A stretch of 64,000 nt of DNA from Larus michahellis. Its lineage: Eukaryota > Chordata > Aves > Charadriiformes > Laridae. Both the position numbers and the translations under genes were made by a program. Positions 40,913 to 53,191 of this stretch are shown here, one piece after another (position 1 is the first letter of the stretch; every line of letters begins with the position of its first letter). Under the pieces are notes generated by a model. The model saw only the letters and a list, made by a program, of their open reading frames with translations. It did not search any database and had not been told where the DNA came from. The stretch lies in assembly GCF_964199755.1 (NCBI RefSeq), contig NC_133897.1:19954492-20018491 (forward strand), read 5' to 3'.

Positions 40913-43900
40913 GTAAATCATTTTGTGAAATTACGTAGTTATAAGCTTCTGAAATCTGTTGGATATTTGATTGCTTAATTATAATGCTTATATGTAGGTG
41001 TACTGTAGAGCTTACGTAGGAATTTTTGAGTAAGTGGTAATACTGTTCTCTTATCAAATAATTCTAAAGCGTTACACTGGAGAAGTATCCCTTTAAAGTT
41101 AGTTAGCTCTAACTGCCAAAGCATCAGCTGCACACACAACCAGCTTTATTCCAAACTCTTGCAGTTGTGAGCGCTTACCTCCTTTTTGCATCTCATTTAG
41201 TAGAGGTAAATGTATATAGTTTGTTCCCTGTCATTGTTGGTATACTGCTTACTGACAGGCAGTGTTTGTGTTTCCCTATTTTGCTGAGAAAACTATTTGT
41301 AGAATTTAGGCTTGTCTTCCTCAGAAGGTAATAGCTCCTTCTCTTATAGGAAGCCAAAAGTTGTGGTTAAAGGTTGCTATGCAAAATCTCCCTAGGAAAT
41401 ATTGTTGTGCTTGGGAGGACAGCCTAGTAGATGGAGAAATTAACACTGGGACGTGGCCAATAGTTCCGTACTCAGTTTAATGCCGGGGTTCTCCTCTGAC
41501 CCCTGGACAGATCTTTTGGTCTCTTAGGCTGTTGTCACTAACACGGGATGTCTGCAGCACCGCGCGATACGGCAGCAGGCAGCAGAGCTCAGTCAGCTGT
41601 GGTAGCGTGATGCGGCTTTATGCTGGTGTGCGTTCGAGGTGTATCACTGATGCCCCCTTTGAGCTGAGAATGTGACTTAATCCATCCTCCTGGTTCATTG
41701 CTGGGATGCCAGCCCAGCTGCTTTGTGATGCTTGCTGCCTCAGCCACTGCCTCGAAAAAGCCCAACTTCCAGGACACCCTGTCACGTTGCCCTTGCCAGG
41801 ACAGCGCGCTGTTTGCGGGTTGCTTCTCACTGAACGCCACCCGCGAGCAGCACAGACCAGCAGCATCAGTCGGGCCACCCTCACAGGCCTGTGAGCAGCA
41901 GCGCGGGATGCCTGCAGATTGCCTGCGCCAGGAGCTTGCTTACGGCTCAGCCCGCCCTGCTTGCTGCAAGACATGTTCCAAGTGGAGCTCCAGCTGGCTG
42001 CATTGCTTGATATCCTTCTCGGCGAGAAGGACATGTGCCTGTTGCCAACCCATGGAAAAAAATGCACAGAGCTCGCCCATCCTTTATGTGGGGACGCTAG
42101 GTAATGCAAGAATACCATTTGAGTGGTGAGAAGAATTGCTGTGGTCACTTGGAAAATGGTAGGCCCCAACACACAGTGGTGCATTGCCAGTTGGTTTTTG
42201 ATTGCCACTTGTCTGCTGGCACAGTGATTCAGAGGTGTCACCCGCTGACCAGAAGGTTCTTTGTCCATGCTGCCTGTAGGCAGTCGTTGTGCAGGAGTCC
42301 AGCAGTTGCTGTAGGTAGTCATCATGCAAGCTTCTCAGATGCTTGTTTCCATGGGTGCTCTCAGCAAGACTTAACACGTCTGCTGCCCATCTTGTCCTAT
42401 CTCTGAGCTCTGCATCAAGAACATGGGATATTCTTTGTCATGCAGCACAAGGCTCTGGATAACCATAAATATTTTTGCTACTGTTGGTTGAATAGAAGTT
42501 TCTCCCAACTCTTCCCTGTCCATGTTCATGTAAACAAGTTAGTGCACCTTCATTGAGGCTGTCATGGTCAATATAGCTGCTCTATTATTGTGTGGCTGTT
42601 TGACCTTGGCTTGTGAAGTCATATAGCGCCAGTTTTCACCGTTGCAAGTACCTCTTTAATTTCTGAGGAGACAGTGAATAGGAATGAAATTTGCACCAAG
42701 AAAAAGTGTTCAAGCAGAAATAATAAATGCACTGTATCTGTTCAGTGCTTCGCTTTGTACGGTCAGTGCATTTATGCCACAGTGGTCGGCATCCTCTGGT
42801 AGTTTACCATGCTGTGATTCTGTGCTTATGGAGCAGAGAAGCATCTTGTTGGTCAACAGCTGAGAAGTTAGATGATGACTAGTGTGCGTTAGCTCTCCCT
42901 TTTTCTTTAAGCTTACTCTCTTACCTAGGTATCTGGAATCACTAGATGGTCCTTTCAGTAATGATGTCCCAGCTTTTTTTGTTAAAATGCTACCATGATG
43001 GTAGGTGGCTCTTCCCTCCCTACTTTCCCTCTCCCTCTCTGCATAGTAACAAACAATTGGGGTTTCTAAGACTTTTTGAGCGTAGCCCATCATGCTCGTC
43101 TGAGTTTTCCTTCCCTTGGGTCAGAAAGAGGGGCTAGACATCTGAACGTGGGCTTAGGTTCAGGTAGCGGACACCTAAACTGCTCTTGTTGAGCCTTAGA
43201 CAGATGTCAAATTTCAGTCCCACTATGTTAAAGGCCTCCAATGCAAGCAGCTGCCCTTCTGAGTAGATACTGTTGCTGTATTCTTCTCCCAAGTGTCTGC
43301 AGTGTGCAAACCGCGCTGCTCAGCAGTCAGAGACAGGCTGGTACCTGCCCTAAACCTTCCACTTCTTCTAAAGGTAGCTGTGGGGCAGTAACTAGGAAGG
43401 GTACGTAGCTTTGAAGTGGCCAGGTAGTAATGCTGTCAGTGTACTGAAAATCCTCAAAAATCAGGAAGAAGTTATTTCTGTTAATTTTCTATACTTGTGC
43501 GTAAACTAGGCTTTCATTTTATTGATTCAATTTAAAAACTCAATCTGAAAGGTAATAGATCAACTGAAAAATAGTTTAGGAAGTTAGCCTTTTCACATAG
43601 GTGAGACCTTGAAAGGAGATTTAAACCACACTCGTACCTCGTCCGTGAAGCAGTTTCTGTTGCAAACCAGTCTTGAAAAGGTTGTCTTGGTGTAACGGAG
43701 CCTGCTTTATAAGTCAATTGAAAGCTGAATAGGTGTATATACAAACTAGTCTTTGTCAAGTTGAAGGGATTCAGATAAAAAGCAGAATTCTCAGGATGAA
43801 AATTGACTTCTTGGGCAATGTCATGTAGACTACAGAAAAAGCTTGGAAATGTTTCCTGAATAAAGACAGACTTTCTGCTGTGAAGTTTAGGATGTGTTTT

Positions 43901-43972
43901 TACAAAGTCTCAGGCTAACGAATGTTTCTTTGTGATTTCTGATCATGCGCTCTCCCTTTTCTTTTTAAACAG
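40913..43972 (+). other. ARHGAP21: ARHGAP21 last intron, 3.1 kb
   Basis: The intron begins AT-rich, then contains a distinctly GC- and CpG-richer island at about 41500-42450. Overlapping long ORFs occur there on both strands: 235 codons on the - strand at 41618-42325 and 143 codons on the + strand at 41698-42129. Another - strand ORF of 127 codons is at 42710-43093. I could not assign any of them to a family. A decayed retrocopy or transposon is possible. Confidence 0.6.
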
Positions 43973-45706
43973 GGTTCTTGGGGTTCTGGAAAGGATCAGT
44001 ATAGCAAGGAACTGCTTGTGTCCTCCATTTTTGCAGCAGCTAGTCGCAAGCGGAAAAAAACAAAAGAGAAACCACAACCAAGCAGCTCAGAGGATGAGTT
44101 GGATAATGTGTTTTTCAAGAAGGAGCTTGCAGAACAATCTCGTGGTGACACAACAAAAGAGGACATAGCTAAAGGGGAATATGAGAGAGAGAGAGACGCA
44201 GGGAGAAAACAGAGGATGTTTGTCCTGAAGGAAAGAGAGAACAGCAGTAAAAAAGATGTGAATGTTGTAAAGGATGAAAAGAAGTCATTAAAGAAAGAGA
44301 GTGTCCTGTCAGAGGAACCTTCACTGCCTTACCATGAAAAATGTACAAAATCACCGAATCTCAGATGTCTGCAAACCACACAGAAGAATAACCCAAAAAT
44401 GCCTATTTCGCAATCTTCTTCCCAGGTTGAGGAGACAGTGTCTGACTCTGGCACTATGCTGAGCACTTCCTCCCAGGCTTCCCAGCACAAATACTCATGC
44501 AAAAAAGTAGCCAGCCCTGAAATTAAACACAGTGAGTTTTTAGCAGCTGATGTCAGTTCCATCACCTCAGATTATTCAACTACTTCATCTACGATGTACC
44601 TGACTGGCTTAGATGCCAGTATGCTGAGCCCTGAGGTGCAGTCAGTGACGGAAAGCAAGGGAGAAGATGCCGATGATGAAAGAAGTGAATTGATCAGCGA
44701 AGGGCGTCCTATGGAGACAGACAGTGAGAGTGACTTCCCTGTCTTTGCCACCAACGCAGCTGCTGAAAGGCTGTCCAAGGGGAAGGTTTCAGACGTGGTA
44801 AAGACCAGTCGGAGGAACTCTGAAGAAAGCGAAGTAAGTTGTACTGAGGGAAGTTCAACACCAAAGTTAGAGAGTCGCAGGCTTTTTAGCTCACACAAAC
44901 TAATAGAATGTGATACGCTGTCTAGGAGAAAGTCTGCACGGCACAAAACAGACAGTGAGGGTTCAGGGGATGCGAAGAGCGAGAAGGACTTGCCTGCTGT
45001 GACCAAAATGTTTGACATAATGAAAAAAGGAAGATCGACGAGCAGTTTAGCTACATCAGCCAGAAGCGAGACTGACAAACAAGAACCTACCTGGAGACTT
45101 AAAATTACAGATAGGTTAAAGCTGCGACTCAGATCGTCTGCAGATGACATGTTTGGAGTTGGGAATCAAAAAGCTAACTCTGTGGAGACCGCAAAGAGGA
45201 AAAATATCAGGCGAAGGCATACGCTTGGAGGCCAGAGGGATTTCGCTGAAATAAGTGTCCTGAATGCTTGGAAAGCTCAAGAGCCGAGTCAAAGTAGGGA
45301 GAGAGAATCTGAGCTTTCAGCTGTGAATCGGTTGAAGCCAAAGTGTCCGGCGCAGGACCTCTCGATCTCAGACTGGCTTGCACGAGAACGTTTACGCACT
45401 AGCACAACTGACCTTAATACGGGTGAAACTGGAAAGCCCAGACTTGAGAACACTAGCTTAGCAGATGTATCCAAGGCAGATCTGCCTTTATCTGCAGAGG
45501 TGCAGGCAGATGAAGGCAGTTCTTCCAGCAGCTTGACTTTAATTAATAGAACACCACCTTCGGGACCATTTCAGCCACCAGACCAGGTAAATGGTGAAAA
45601 TTATCAGAATATGAACAAAAACAACTTCAGCCCAGCAGTTGATGCCCATCCTCATAAACTGTCTGGGACCCAAGTGGTTAGATCTCGCTTCTACCAGTAT
45701 CTTTGA
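43973..45706 (+). CDS. ARHGAP21: ARHGAP21 terminal coding exon
   Basis: This 1,734-nt exon encodes 577 residues and the stop TGA (45704-45706). The acceptor is ctttttaaacag and it enters in phase 0. It begins [30 protein letters not shown] (a basic, NLS-like run) and continues [17 protein letters not shown]. Later come [45 protein letters not shown]-type and RRRHTLGG motifs, and the block [20 protein letters not shown]. All are characteristic of the ARHGAP21 tail. The region is Ser/Lys/Glu-rich and mostly disordered. In mammals the C-terminal part is reported to bind partners such as FAK and PKC zeta (family knowledge). The last residues, RSRFYQYL, differ from the human end but keep a hydrophobic C-terminal Leu. 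Confidence 0.97.
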   Translation, partial: GSWGSGKDQYSKELLVSSIFAAASRKRKKTKEKPQPSSSEDELDNVFFKKELAEQSRGDTTKEDIAKGEYERERDAGRKQRMFVLKERENSSKKDVNVVKDEKKSLKKESVLSEEPSLPYHEKCTKSPNLRCLQTTQKNNPKMPISQSSSQVEETVSDSGTMLSTSSQASQHKYSCKKVASPEIKHSEFLAADVSSITSDYSTTSSTMYLTGLDASMLSPEVQSVTESKGEDADDERSELISEGRPMETDSESDFPVFATNAAAERLSKGKVSDVVKTSRRNSEESEVSCTEGSSTPKLESRRLFSSHKLIECDTLSRRKSARHKTDSEGSGDAKSEKDLPAVTKMFDIMKKGRSTSSLATSARSETDKQEPTWRLKITDRLKLRLRSSADDMFGVGNQKANSVETAKRKNIRRRHTLGGQRDFAEISVLNAWKAQEPSQSRERESELSAVNRLKPKCPAQDLSISDWLARERLRTSTTDLNTGETGKPRLENTSLADVSKADLPLSAEVQADEGSSSSSLTLINRTPPSGPFQPPDQVNGENYQNMNKNNFSPAVDAHPHKLSGTQVVRSRFYQYL

Positions 45707-45765
45707 AATGGGGAGATATGTCCACTACAGCAATTCATTAACTTACTGTTACACTTCCCAGTAAC

Positions 45766-45807
45766 TGTGTGTATGTGTGTGTGTACATATATATATATAT
45801 ATATATT
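45766..45807. repeat. (TG)n(TA)n microsatellite
   Basis: A compound dinucleotide repeat lies about 60 nt after the ARHGAP21 stop codon, inside the 3' UTR. Purine-pyrimidine alternation makes it a likely polymorphic site. Confidence 0.95.
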
Positions 45808-46521
45808 TTCCTGTACTGTTGTTGTTATGCAGCCTTCATTTGGGCTGGTTTCATCAATATGCTCTGTGGAACGTCTTCACAGTGCATTACCACAGCCAGA
45901 AGAACACTAAAGTTAAAGTATATATATATTTTAAGAAAAAGTATATTTGATGGCTGCATACAAATGTTGAACAAAGCATCTGATGCAACACGCTGTGTAG
46001 TGTATACATGGTTTTCTGACTGAGAGTTGGCCTGGCATTAGTATGCAGAAAAAATTGTTCTTTTGGTTTAGTCACTAACAAGTGCCTCATCATAAATTCA
46101 TTTGGTTTGTTAGGGTGCCATATTGTTAAATTAGAGAAACTTATTACAAACAAATGAATGCATTTTACTGTTAACGAGTTTCATTACATTTTACAAATGT
46201 TAACACAGGTGGCTACAGAGCTTCCATTCCTTAGGCATTCCAGTAAATATTGGAGTTTTATATTTCCAATTTTAATACAGATTTTGAGTTTTATGTGACT
46301 TGAATTTTTAATCTTTCTGTAAAATAAGTAACTTAAATGTACATATTACATGTGTATCTTTTCTTCAGATACCAGATTTGATATAAATGTTGTAACATAG
46401 GCGTGTAGATAGTGGATACTGGATGGAACTGGTTTCTTTTATTGAGAATATAATTCTGCATGAAGACCTAATGAATCCAAACCTGTATCATGCCTGTGTG
46501 CATACCCACTTAAACACTGGA

Positions 46522-46527
46522 AATAAA
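46522..46527 (+). terminator. ARHGAP21: ARHGAP21 poly(A) signal AATAAA
   Basis: This canonical hexamer is followed by the GT-rich downstream sequence 'gttttggtgactctttgcgt'. Its position 816 nt after the stop makes it the best candidate for the main cleavage site. Confidence 0.8.
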
Positions 46528-46545
46528 ATTGTTTTGGTGACTCTT

Positions 46546-49500
46546 TGCGTGAGGTGAATTCATTCTAGTGAACAGTTTTAAAATGTCACGTTCACAAGTT
46601 GCAGCCGGCAGCTGCCCTCAGGACCACGAGACTTGCAGTCGCTCCTGGCCGAAGGGCGCTTCTCCTCAAAGCCGTCTCTGTGGGATGAGGCCACATACGA
46701 GAGGGGGTCAGTTGATTAAATATTTTCATCTTGATATATAATCTGATTCTGAGGTATGTAGCAGATGGGTTTATGTTTAATATGCTGCTTTTGCAGGACA
46801 GAAAGCAACATGTCCATAGTCATCCCCAAGTCAGTGAGAGCAAATACCAGTGTCTGCCACTCAAAGCGTTACTGTGAGTCTTGGACTTTTTATAGTTTTA
46901 ACTTTGAGGATGAGTTTCTACACTAAAAACCTGTCCGTGTGTGAACTCTCCACCAGTTACATTTTCTTTTCTGTTTCCTTGCATACCTGCTGGAGAACAA
47001 GGCAGCCGTTCATCGCTTCGGGTGTTCCAGGTCTTGCACTGTCCCTGGCTTGGCCGAGCATTAAACCTGGATCGATGACAAATAAGCAATGAACGTTGTG
47101 GGCATTGTGTCCTGCTACTGAGAAGAGAAGGAATGACAGCAGCCAGGATGTGTAGGCTGGCACGGTTGCCAACAAACTTCGTTACTTTACAGAGTGACTC
47201 TAATAGTCCTGTGCTTTGATCTGCTGTGGTTTTGATACTCGTGAGAAATCATTATAAAAATTGGCCGTCAAGAAAAGCATCGGATACAACAAATGAGGGT
47301 CTGTGAAAGTTCTCGCCATGGGGAACTTTGTGTGCATCTAATTGTGTGCATCTAATACGAATTCACACAAAAATGAATCATGTTCTTGCGGTCTCCTTGC
47401 AAACAGTAATGTCTTTTCCACCCCCAGAGCAAACAACTGGGGCTTCAGCAGCGTTTCCATGTGCAGCGTGAGGAAGAGCAGATGTGTCCTGTGAAACACT
47501 GAGGAATTGATGGTGGGTTTTGTTTCAATCCTAATAGTAATGTGTATTTGAACACAAGATTTCCGGACACGGTGTTGCGATGCCTCTGCGATGCTGTTCA
47601 TCAGCAAATACCCATCGCCTCTTACTGGAGGTGTATTTTGTCCCATCAGTAGCCTCAGAAGCTTGTTAGAGTGGATGTTGAGCATCCACAGTAGGTCACA
47701 GGGGTCTTCTCGATGAGGCAGTGTACTCACAGAGGCACATAAGGGCTGCTGGGGGTCTGTGTCTTAGTCTGATTTGACAGCCGTTTTGATGGACCAAATT
47801 AATTTTCATTTTGTTGTGTTTACAGATAACTATGGATTTTAACTCCTGAGTCTAGATACATGGCTGCCAGCTCTTAGGCCGGAGAACACAGAACTTCTAC
47901 TCCATTGACTGGACTAGAGCACAAGATCTTTTGAAAAGATCTCTTGAAAAATTAGAAATTTAAAAACCCACAAAAATCAGAAAACAAACAAAAAAATCCC
48001 GATAACACACAAAAGAGGACAAATTCAAGGCCTCGGCAGCTTCCATGGTGTCTTCTGCTGCTGCACTGGCTGCATGGAAGCTGCAGAGCAGTTGCAGAAG
48101 GAGCTTGGACACAAGTTGGGGATATCCCTGGGGGTGTGAGAAAAGGATTACAGCGGTTCAGCCCACCATGGCCTTGCCCTGTGTGTCCAGCAGGTCTTGC
48201 AGGAGAACCTGGAGGCGGAGTGGGAGGGGGGGAGCTCTGCGGAAGCGCTTGCAGGGGGGACGCAGAGGGATGTCGGATGCATCAGGGCCAGGTGATGACT
48301 GAGCTGGCCCTGAAGAAGGCAGCGGGTGGCAGCAGATTTGAGGCTGGAGAAACACTGATGGTTTTTGTGTTCTTTGAAGACTGCCAAGATTTGGGGCCAC
48401 CTTATTGCAGCCATGTGGCAGTTGAGATGACAGACGTTTTTAGGAGGCATTGCTATGCCCTGTTCTTAACAGCAGCTACTTCAGACCCTTACCTGTGGTG
48501 CTTTGTTCTGTTCTGTTCTTTTTTTATCGTTGTGTTTTGGTTTGTTTTTTCCCCTCCTGCTGCGGAAGAGAAGGGTGACAGTCTGATCGCCGCAGGAAGG
48601 GAAATGCCTGCAGTAACCTGCCCGGAGGTGAATACCGTTAGTGCCAGCCTTTCCCCTGGAAGCTGGGTTGAGCGGGGTGGGCGACTCCAGGGGGTGGCAG
48701 AGCCGTGGAGGTGGGCAGGGACCCCTGGCGACCCCCTCGCCCTGCCCTGGCCTGGGCCGGCGCAGCCAGAGCTCAGGGCTGGGGCTGGCCGGGTTTTGAG
48801 TTATCTCCAAGGATGGAGCCTCCAAAACCTCCCTGGGCAACCTGTGGCTGATCACACAGTAAAAAGGGTTTGTTTGGTTTTTTTCCGATGTTTAATCAGA
48901 ATTTCTTATATTTCAGTTTGTGCCTATTTTTCATTTTTACACTCATCGGAAGGATTCAAGCTGGCTTGGAAAGTACTTCAGGACTGAGGGCTGCTTGGAG
49001 CTGCAAGTCATTAGGAACAGGTCTAAGCTAAGATCTGATGGGGGAAGTAAAAAAAAAAAAAGGACAAACTGTGGTGGTAGTAATAGCGTTTGGATGTTTA
49101 AAATGGATCCAAACAGTGGTTCCTGTTTCAGTGGGGATCAGTGGTTGAGTTTGAAATGTTTTTTCGGGGATCTGGTCATGGTCATACAGCACCTCCAGCT
49201 TTTTAAGCCTCTCTGAAGGGCTTGTTACGTTCCCGTATCACAGCACCGATAATGTGGAATTAAGGCATGGCCACAGATGGCTTCCTCACTTCTTTCACAC
49301 TGCAGAAGAGCTCAAGGAAAATCGTTTGCTGAGCTGCACGTCAGGGTCTGCAGCCATCTGGGGAGAACCCTCTCCATGTTGTCCAGGCAGGAGGAAGGAG
49401 TGTGAAGTGTGGCCTCATCTGCTATAAAAAGCTGTGTTCTTGTTTCTAAAGCCAGGTCATCCATTACACCATCCCCATTTAGATAGTAATCAAGCAATTA

Positions 49501-52059
49501 ATTGCACCAGCCTGCCAAAAGAAGGGTGTAGTTTGATATATGACCGGGAGGGCGAATGACTTAAAACAGGCCTGCCACCATTGAAGTGGAGCGTGTGCCT
49601 GTGGCTCACAGCCGTGGGACTGTAAAAATCGGCTTTAATTGTTTGTTATCGAACCCCTGAGTGTTTAAAGCGTGCAGGAAGAGCTGCCTCTTGGTGGCGA
49701 TCAGACGGGTTTTGGCCCTGTATAGTTCTAGGCAGAACCGTCCCGCACATCCCTCCTCTCCCCAGCCCTGTGCATCCTCCTCTGCTTGGCCATCCCCCGC
49801 CGTGCCCTGTCTGTTGCCGGGGCTGGGTGCTGCGTTGCTTCATTTCTGCTGCAGTCCCCGTAGGCCCCCTCAGCTGGCACACAGGGATGGCGCTGACTCT
49901 GCTGGGAAGGTCCTGCTCGCCTCCTGACTCCTTCCACCTCCAAAGGGAGTGGTGAGCAGCTTCGCTAATGATTTTCTGGGAGTGGTGAGGTCCTATTGCA
50001 TCCCAACCCGTGGGATTGCTGTAAGCTAAAGAAACTTGATGGACTTGTGCTGCAAACACAACTGCTGGTAGCCTGGAGATGCGGTGCCCCGCTGGGTTAT
50101 TTCTTTCTGAAGAGCCTCTCTTACCTTTAAACTGCCGGAGAGCTGGCGAGAGCCGGGTGTGGAATGGTGTGTGCCAGTGCCCTGGCGGTGGCAGGGAGGC
50201 CGGGCTGCTTGGCTGCGCGTTCCCTTTCTGAAGGCAGCCTCTCACCTGCTGGGGCCGAGGGCTGCTCTCAGCACGGAGCCCCCCCTTGCAGTGGTGGGCA
50301 CCCAGTGGCTCTCACCCCTAACCGGCTGCAGGCCCCTCCCCCAAAACTGCCTCTTCCTCCCTGGTTTGCAGTGAGAAACTTGGCTTTTCAATCGCTAGCC
50401 TGTGCTGTTTCCTTCCGTGCTCAAGGGGTTTATTTTACAGACTTGCTGATTTTTCTAAACGCTCAGCGTTCACAAGGGCTCCTGGTGCCGAGCCGCAGCC
50501 TGCGCGCAGCCCTGCCCTGCCTGCCTTCGTGGAAGCCCAACAACTTTATTGCTGTAGAGGCAGGAGGGGGAGGGAGTGGGCACTGCCCGGCTCCCGATGC
50601 TCCCAGCAGCGGGTCATGAGCCGGCTGCGGATGGTTTCCTGGCGGGTGCTGCCACCCAGCACTGGGGGAGACAAAACGCGGTGGGTGCTGGAAAACGTGC
50701 ATGTTGCAGTGCAGCCGAGGCCACAAGTGGGTGTTGTGTTCACTCCCTGATGGCGGTTTCCACATAAAGCAATAATTACCTGTTGCGTACAGCACTGCCG
50801 TACTGCCCGCTGCTGCCCACCGACTGTGCAGGGACCCTGGTTATTTATACAGCTACCGTCAGCATCTAAATTTGAGGCCATGCTGCTGCAGCCCCAAAGA
50901 GGTCACGAGAAGCCACGGGGGGAGCAGTGCCAGAGCTGCTGCCCACAGGCACCGCGGGGCAGAGCAGGGGCAGGGGCAAGGGCTGCCGCTGGGGACCTGC
51001 CTGCCTGTAGGCTGACTCGTGGGGACTGCTCTCATGGAGAGGATCAGGTATTTGCAAAATACTGTTTTTCAATAAGTCTTGGCTCCCCTGGGGGATGTCA
51101 GACCAGCTTAAGAATAAAACCTATTATGTCCATCCTTTAGCTTGAACTTGTATTTTTTGAAGTGTACCATAAAGGAGAAGTACCTGCCCCTGGCGCTCTC
51201 CGTATTTGCTCTCTGTTGCGTGGGGACATGAGCTAGCCCCACCTGGTTACAAGATAAGGCATTAAATCAGGCTTGTTCCCTTCAGAGGGCAGGAGTGATG
51301 TGCTCAACACTGTACAAGGTGGAAGGCGCCCCTGGGAAGCTGCGGGGTGTGGGCTGTGCGTGCGACACAAGTGTGTTGAGAGGGTCTGCCCACCTGAATC
51401 AGCCGCTCCCAGGCCAGGCTTCGGAGCCACCGCTTTTCCGTCTTAGCTGGAAGGGAGCTGGCTTTCAGACGGTGGTTCAGCACGAGCGCTCGGAACTGCA
51501 TCCTGCGCTTTGCTTTGGCTTCAGAGCCACGCGTCGCGTCCCGGGCTGGGGACACCCGCCGCGGAGCCTCCTGTGCCTGCATGTGCCTGGGGCCACCGTG
51601 GCCAGCGGAGGGGCCGGCTGGCATGTGGCCTCAGCGCTGCTGGGACTGGACCCTGTGTCCTGCTCCTGCGGCAGGGGTTAATGGTTAGGTTCTTTAATGA
51701 CTCCCACTGCAAGGGGTGCAGCAGCTGAGGGCTCGGCCTTGAAATTACACTTTTCAGAAACTTTCGCGAGAAGGAATTAAAAAAAAATTACTTAAAGGTG
51801 GAAAAAATGATACCTCGTTCAATCGGTCAAAGGTTGGGCACTTTTTTTTTGGTGCTAGTTTTCTGACCTGGAGTTCCAGCAATTAGCTCTTGTCCAGGTA
51901 AATTTGAAAACCCTCATTTTGAAATTACTACTTCGGCATAGCTTTAATCTGGGGAAAATTAAGTCAATTTTTCTCCTGATGGCTTAATGCCCTCAGGCAA
52001 ACAGCGTAACAGCTAATTGAGACCATCATGAAAGTTATTAGTGACAAAAATACAAATAT
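46546..52059. other. Intergenic region between convergent genes
   Basis: These 5.5 kb lie between the two 3' ends. The first 1.5 kb is ordinary. From about 48.0 to 51.7 kb the sequence is GC-richer, with local CpG clusters (for example 51480-51560) and therefore many overlapping chance ORFs. It contains an antisense CR1 piece (48796-48955). AATAAA occurs on + at 51113-51118 and on - at 50550-50545, so a non-coding transcript is possible. I found no protein-coding gene that I can support. Confidence 0.6.
48796..48955 (-). mobile_element. Old CR1 LINE fragment
   Basis: Read on the + strand this is the reverse complement of a CR1 3' region: 'atctccaaggatggagcctc', 'aaaacctccctgggcaacct', 'cacacagtaaaaagggtttg' and 'atttcagtttgtgcctattt'. 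It is diverged and lacks the terminal octamers. Confidence 0.75.
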
Positions 52060-53191
52060 ATAAGCATGCAGCCCTTTATTTTTGTAAAGATCTTTGCTTA
52101 TCATAGTTCTGTATATTACATTATGGTGTTATACAAATAGATTTATTTACAAAACCATGAGCTCTGCAAGCTTCTTGCCTTTTTTTTTTTTTCCTGTTTG
52201 ACTGATATCCATCTCTTTCAACCCTTCCCCATATATATTTTTAAGCATGCGTAAAAATTAACTTTGGTGTGGTAAAACTACTCTATGTGCCCAGCCACAT
52301 ACAGTATTTATTTATTTATATATATTTATAGATATGTACAAAAGTTTGCCAGTATACAGAACAGTACAGAAGTGTACATTTTAAAATCCACAATGCAATA
52401 TGTTAATGGGTTACCAGGTCTCAGTAAAATAAAACTGAAGGAAAAAGGTGGATTAAGCTAAGAAAAAAAAGTAATCGGCAACTACCTAGATGTGTAAAAC
52501 AATTTTTTTTTTTTTTTTTCCTTGGCTTGGCAAATTCTTAAATATCATCTGAATGGCAGTGCAATAGGTTGAGTTGCCTCATGCACACTAAGACCAGGCT
52601 CGTTCTGTTCCTTGTGCAGAGGTTTACTGTCCAGCATACTACTTTCAAATGTACATTACAATAGTATCAAAATGTTTTGGCAAAAAGATCTTGAAAGGAA
52701 CCATGACATTTGTTGACAAAAATAGAAATCTGTAACAAAGCTAAATAACACCAAAATAAAAGAAAAATATTTTAGTTTCAGTTTTACAGTTGTGTATAAT
52801 AACACTTTAGTATATCTCTGTTCACTTCTAGTCCCCATAATGAAAAATAGCTTTATACAAAACAACTTCCTAAATTTTTAACCATACATTTCCCCATGCT
52901 CAGTACACGGCCGTGCACACGCACTCAAGTTCACTCACACACCTTCACACTTTTTTGTAAGAGGTGCTGCCTAAAGGAAGAAAACGCTCTTTTATCATTA
53001 CAACAGCAACAGTTTTACAAAAAAGCTTCACTCTAATCTAGTGTAGTAATTCAGTATTTAGCACAGGATTAGTATTAAGCCTCCAGCGATACAGCAAAAT
53101 GGTTACGTTCCCTGGTTAAAATATTGGCTGCGGATTCTTTGAAAATGAACACAAAGCCTTGGTGACCTCGCAGGGGTGCTGCGCGTAGCCT
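52060..53191 (-). other. KIAA1217: KIAA1217 3' UTR
   Basis: The 3' UTR follows the stop codon at 53194-53192 and is about 1.1 kb if the most distal signal is used. On the - strand several AATAAA hexamers occur: 52316-52311 and 52312-52307 (overlapping), 52147-52142 and 52080-52075. The region is strongly AT-rich. The final cleavage position is inferred. Confidence 0.65.
52075..52080 (-). terminator. KIAA1217: KIAA1217 distal poly(A) signal
   Basis: AATAAA on the - strand (TTTATT on +) is the last of four in the AT-rich 3' UTR. The AT-rich UTR-like sequence ends soon after it, which suggests the distal end of the transcript. Confidence 0.5.

Larger units (their letters stand above)
45707..46545 (+). 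other. ARHGAP21: ARHGAP21 3' UTR
   Basis: This AU-rich untranslated region of about 840 nt begins after the stop and ends shortly after the AATAAA at 46522. It contains a (TG)n(TA)n repeat at 45766-45807. The exact cleavage site is estimated. Confidence 0.75.

Noticed and set aside
44572..45150. 192-codon ORF on the - strand
   Set aside because: It lies wholly antisense to the ARHGAP21 terminal exon, whose + frame is the conserved one.
48136..48987. 283-codon ORF on the + strand
   Set aside because: It runs on into the antisense CR1 fragment at 48796-48955 and has no recognisable domain. The GC-rich composition explains the lack of stops.
49646..51728. Many overlapping ORFs of 60-200 codons on both strands
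   Set aside because: These are stop-poor because the region is GC-rich. The composition differs from frame to frame and none resembles a family I know.
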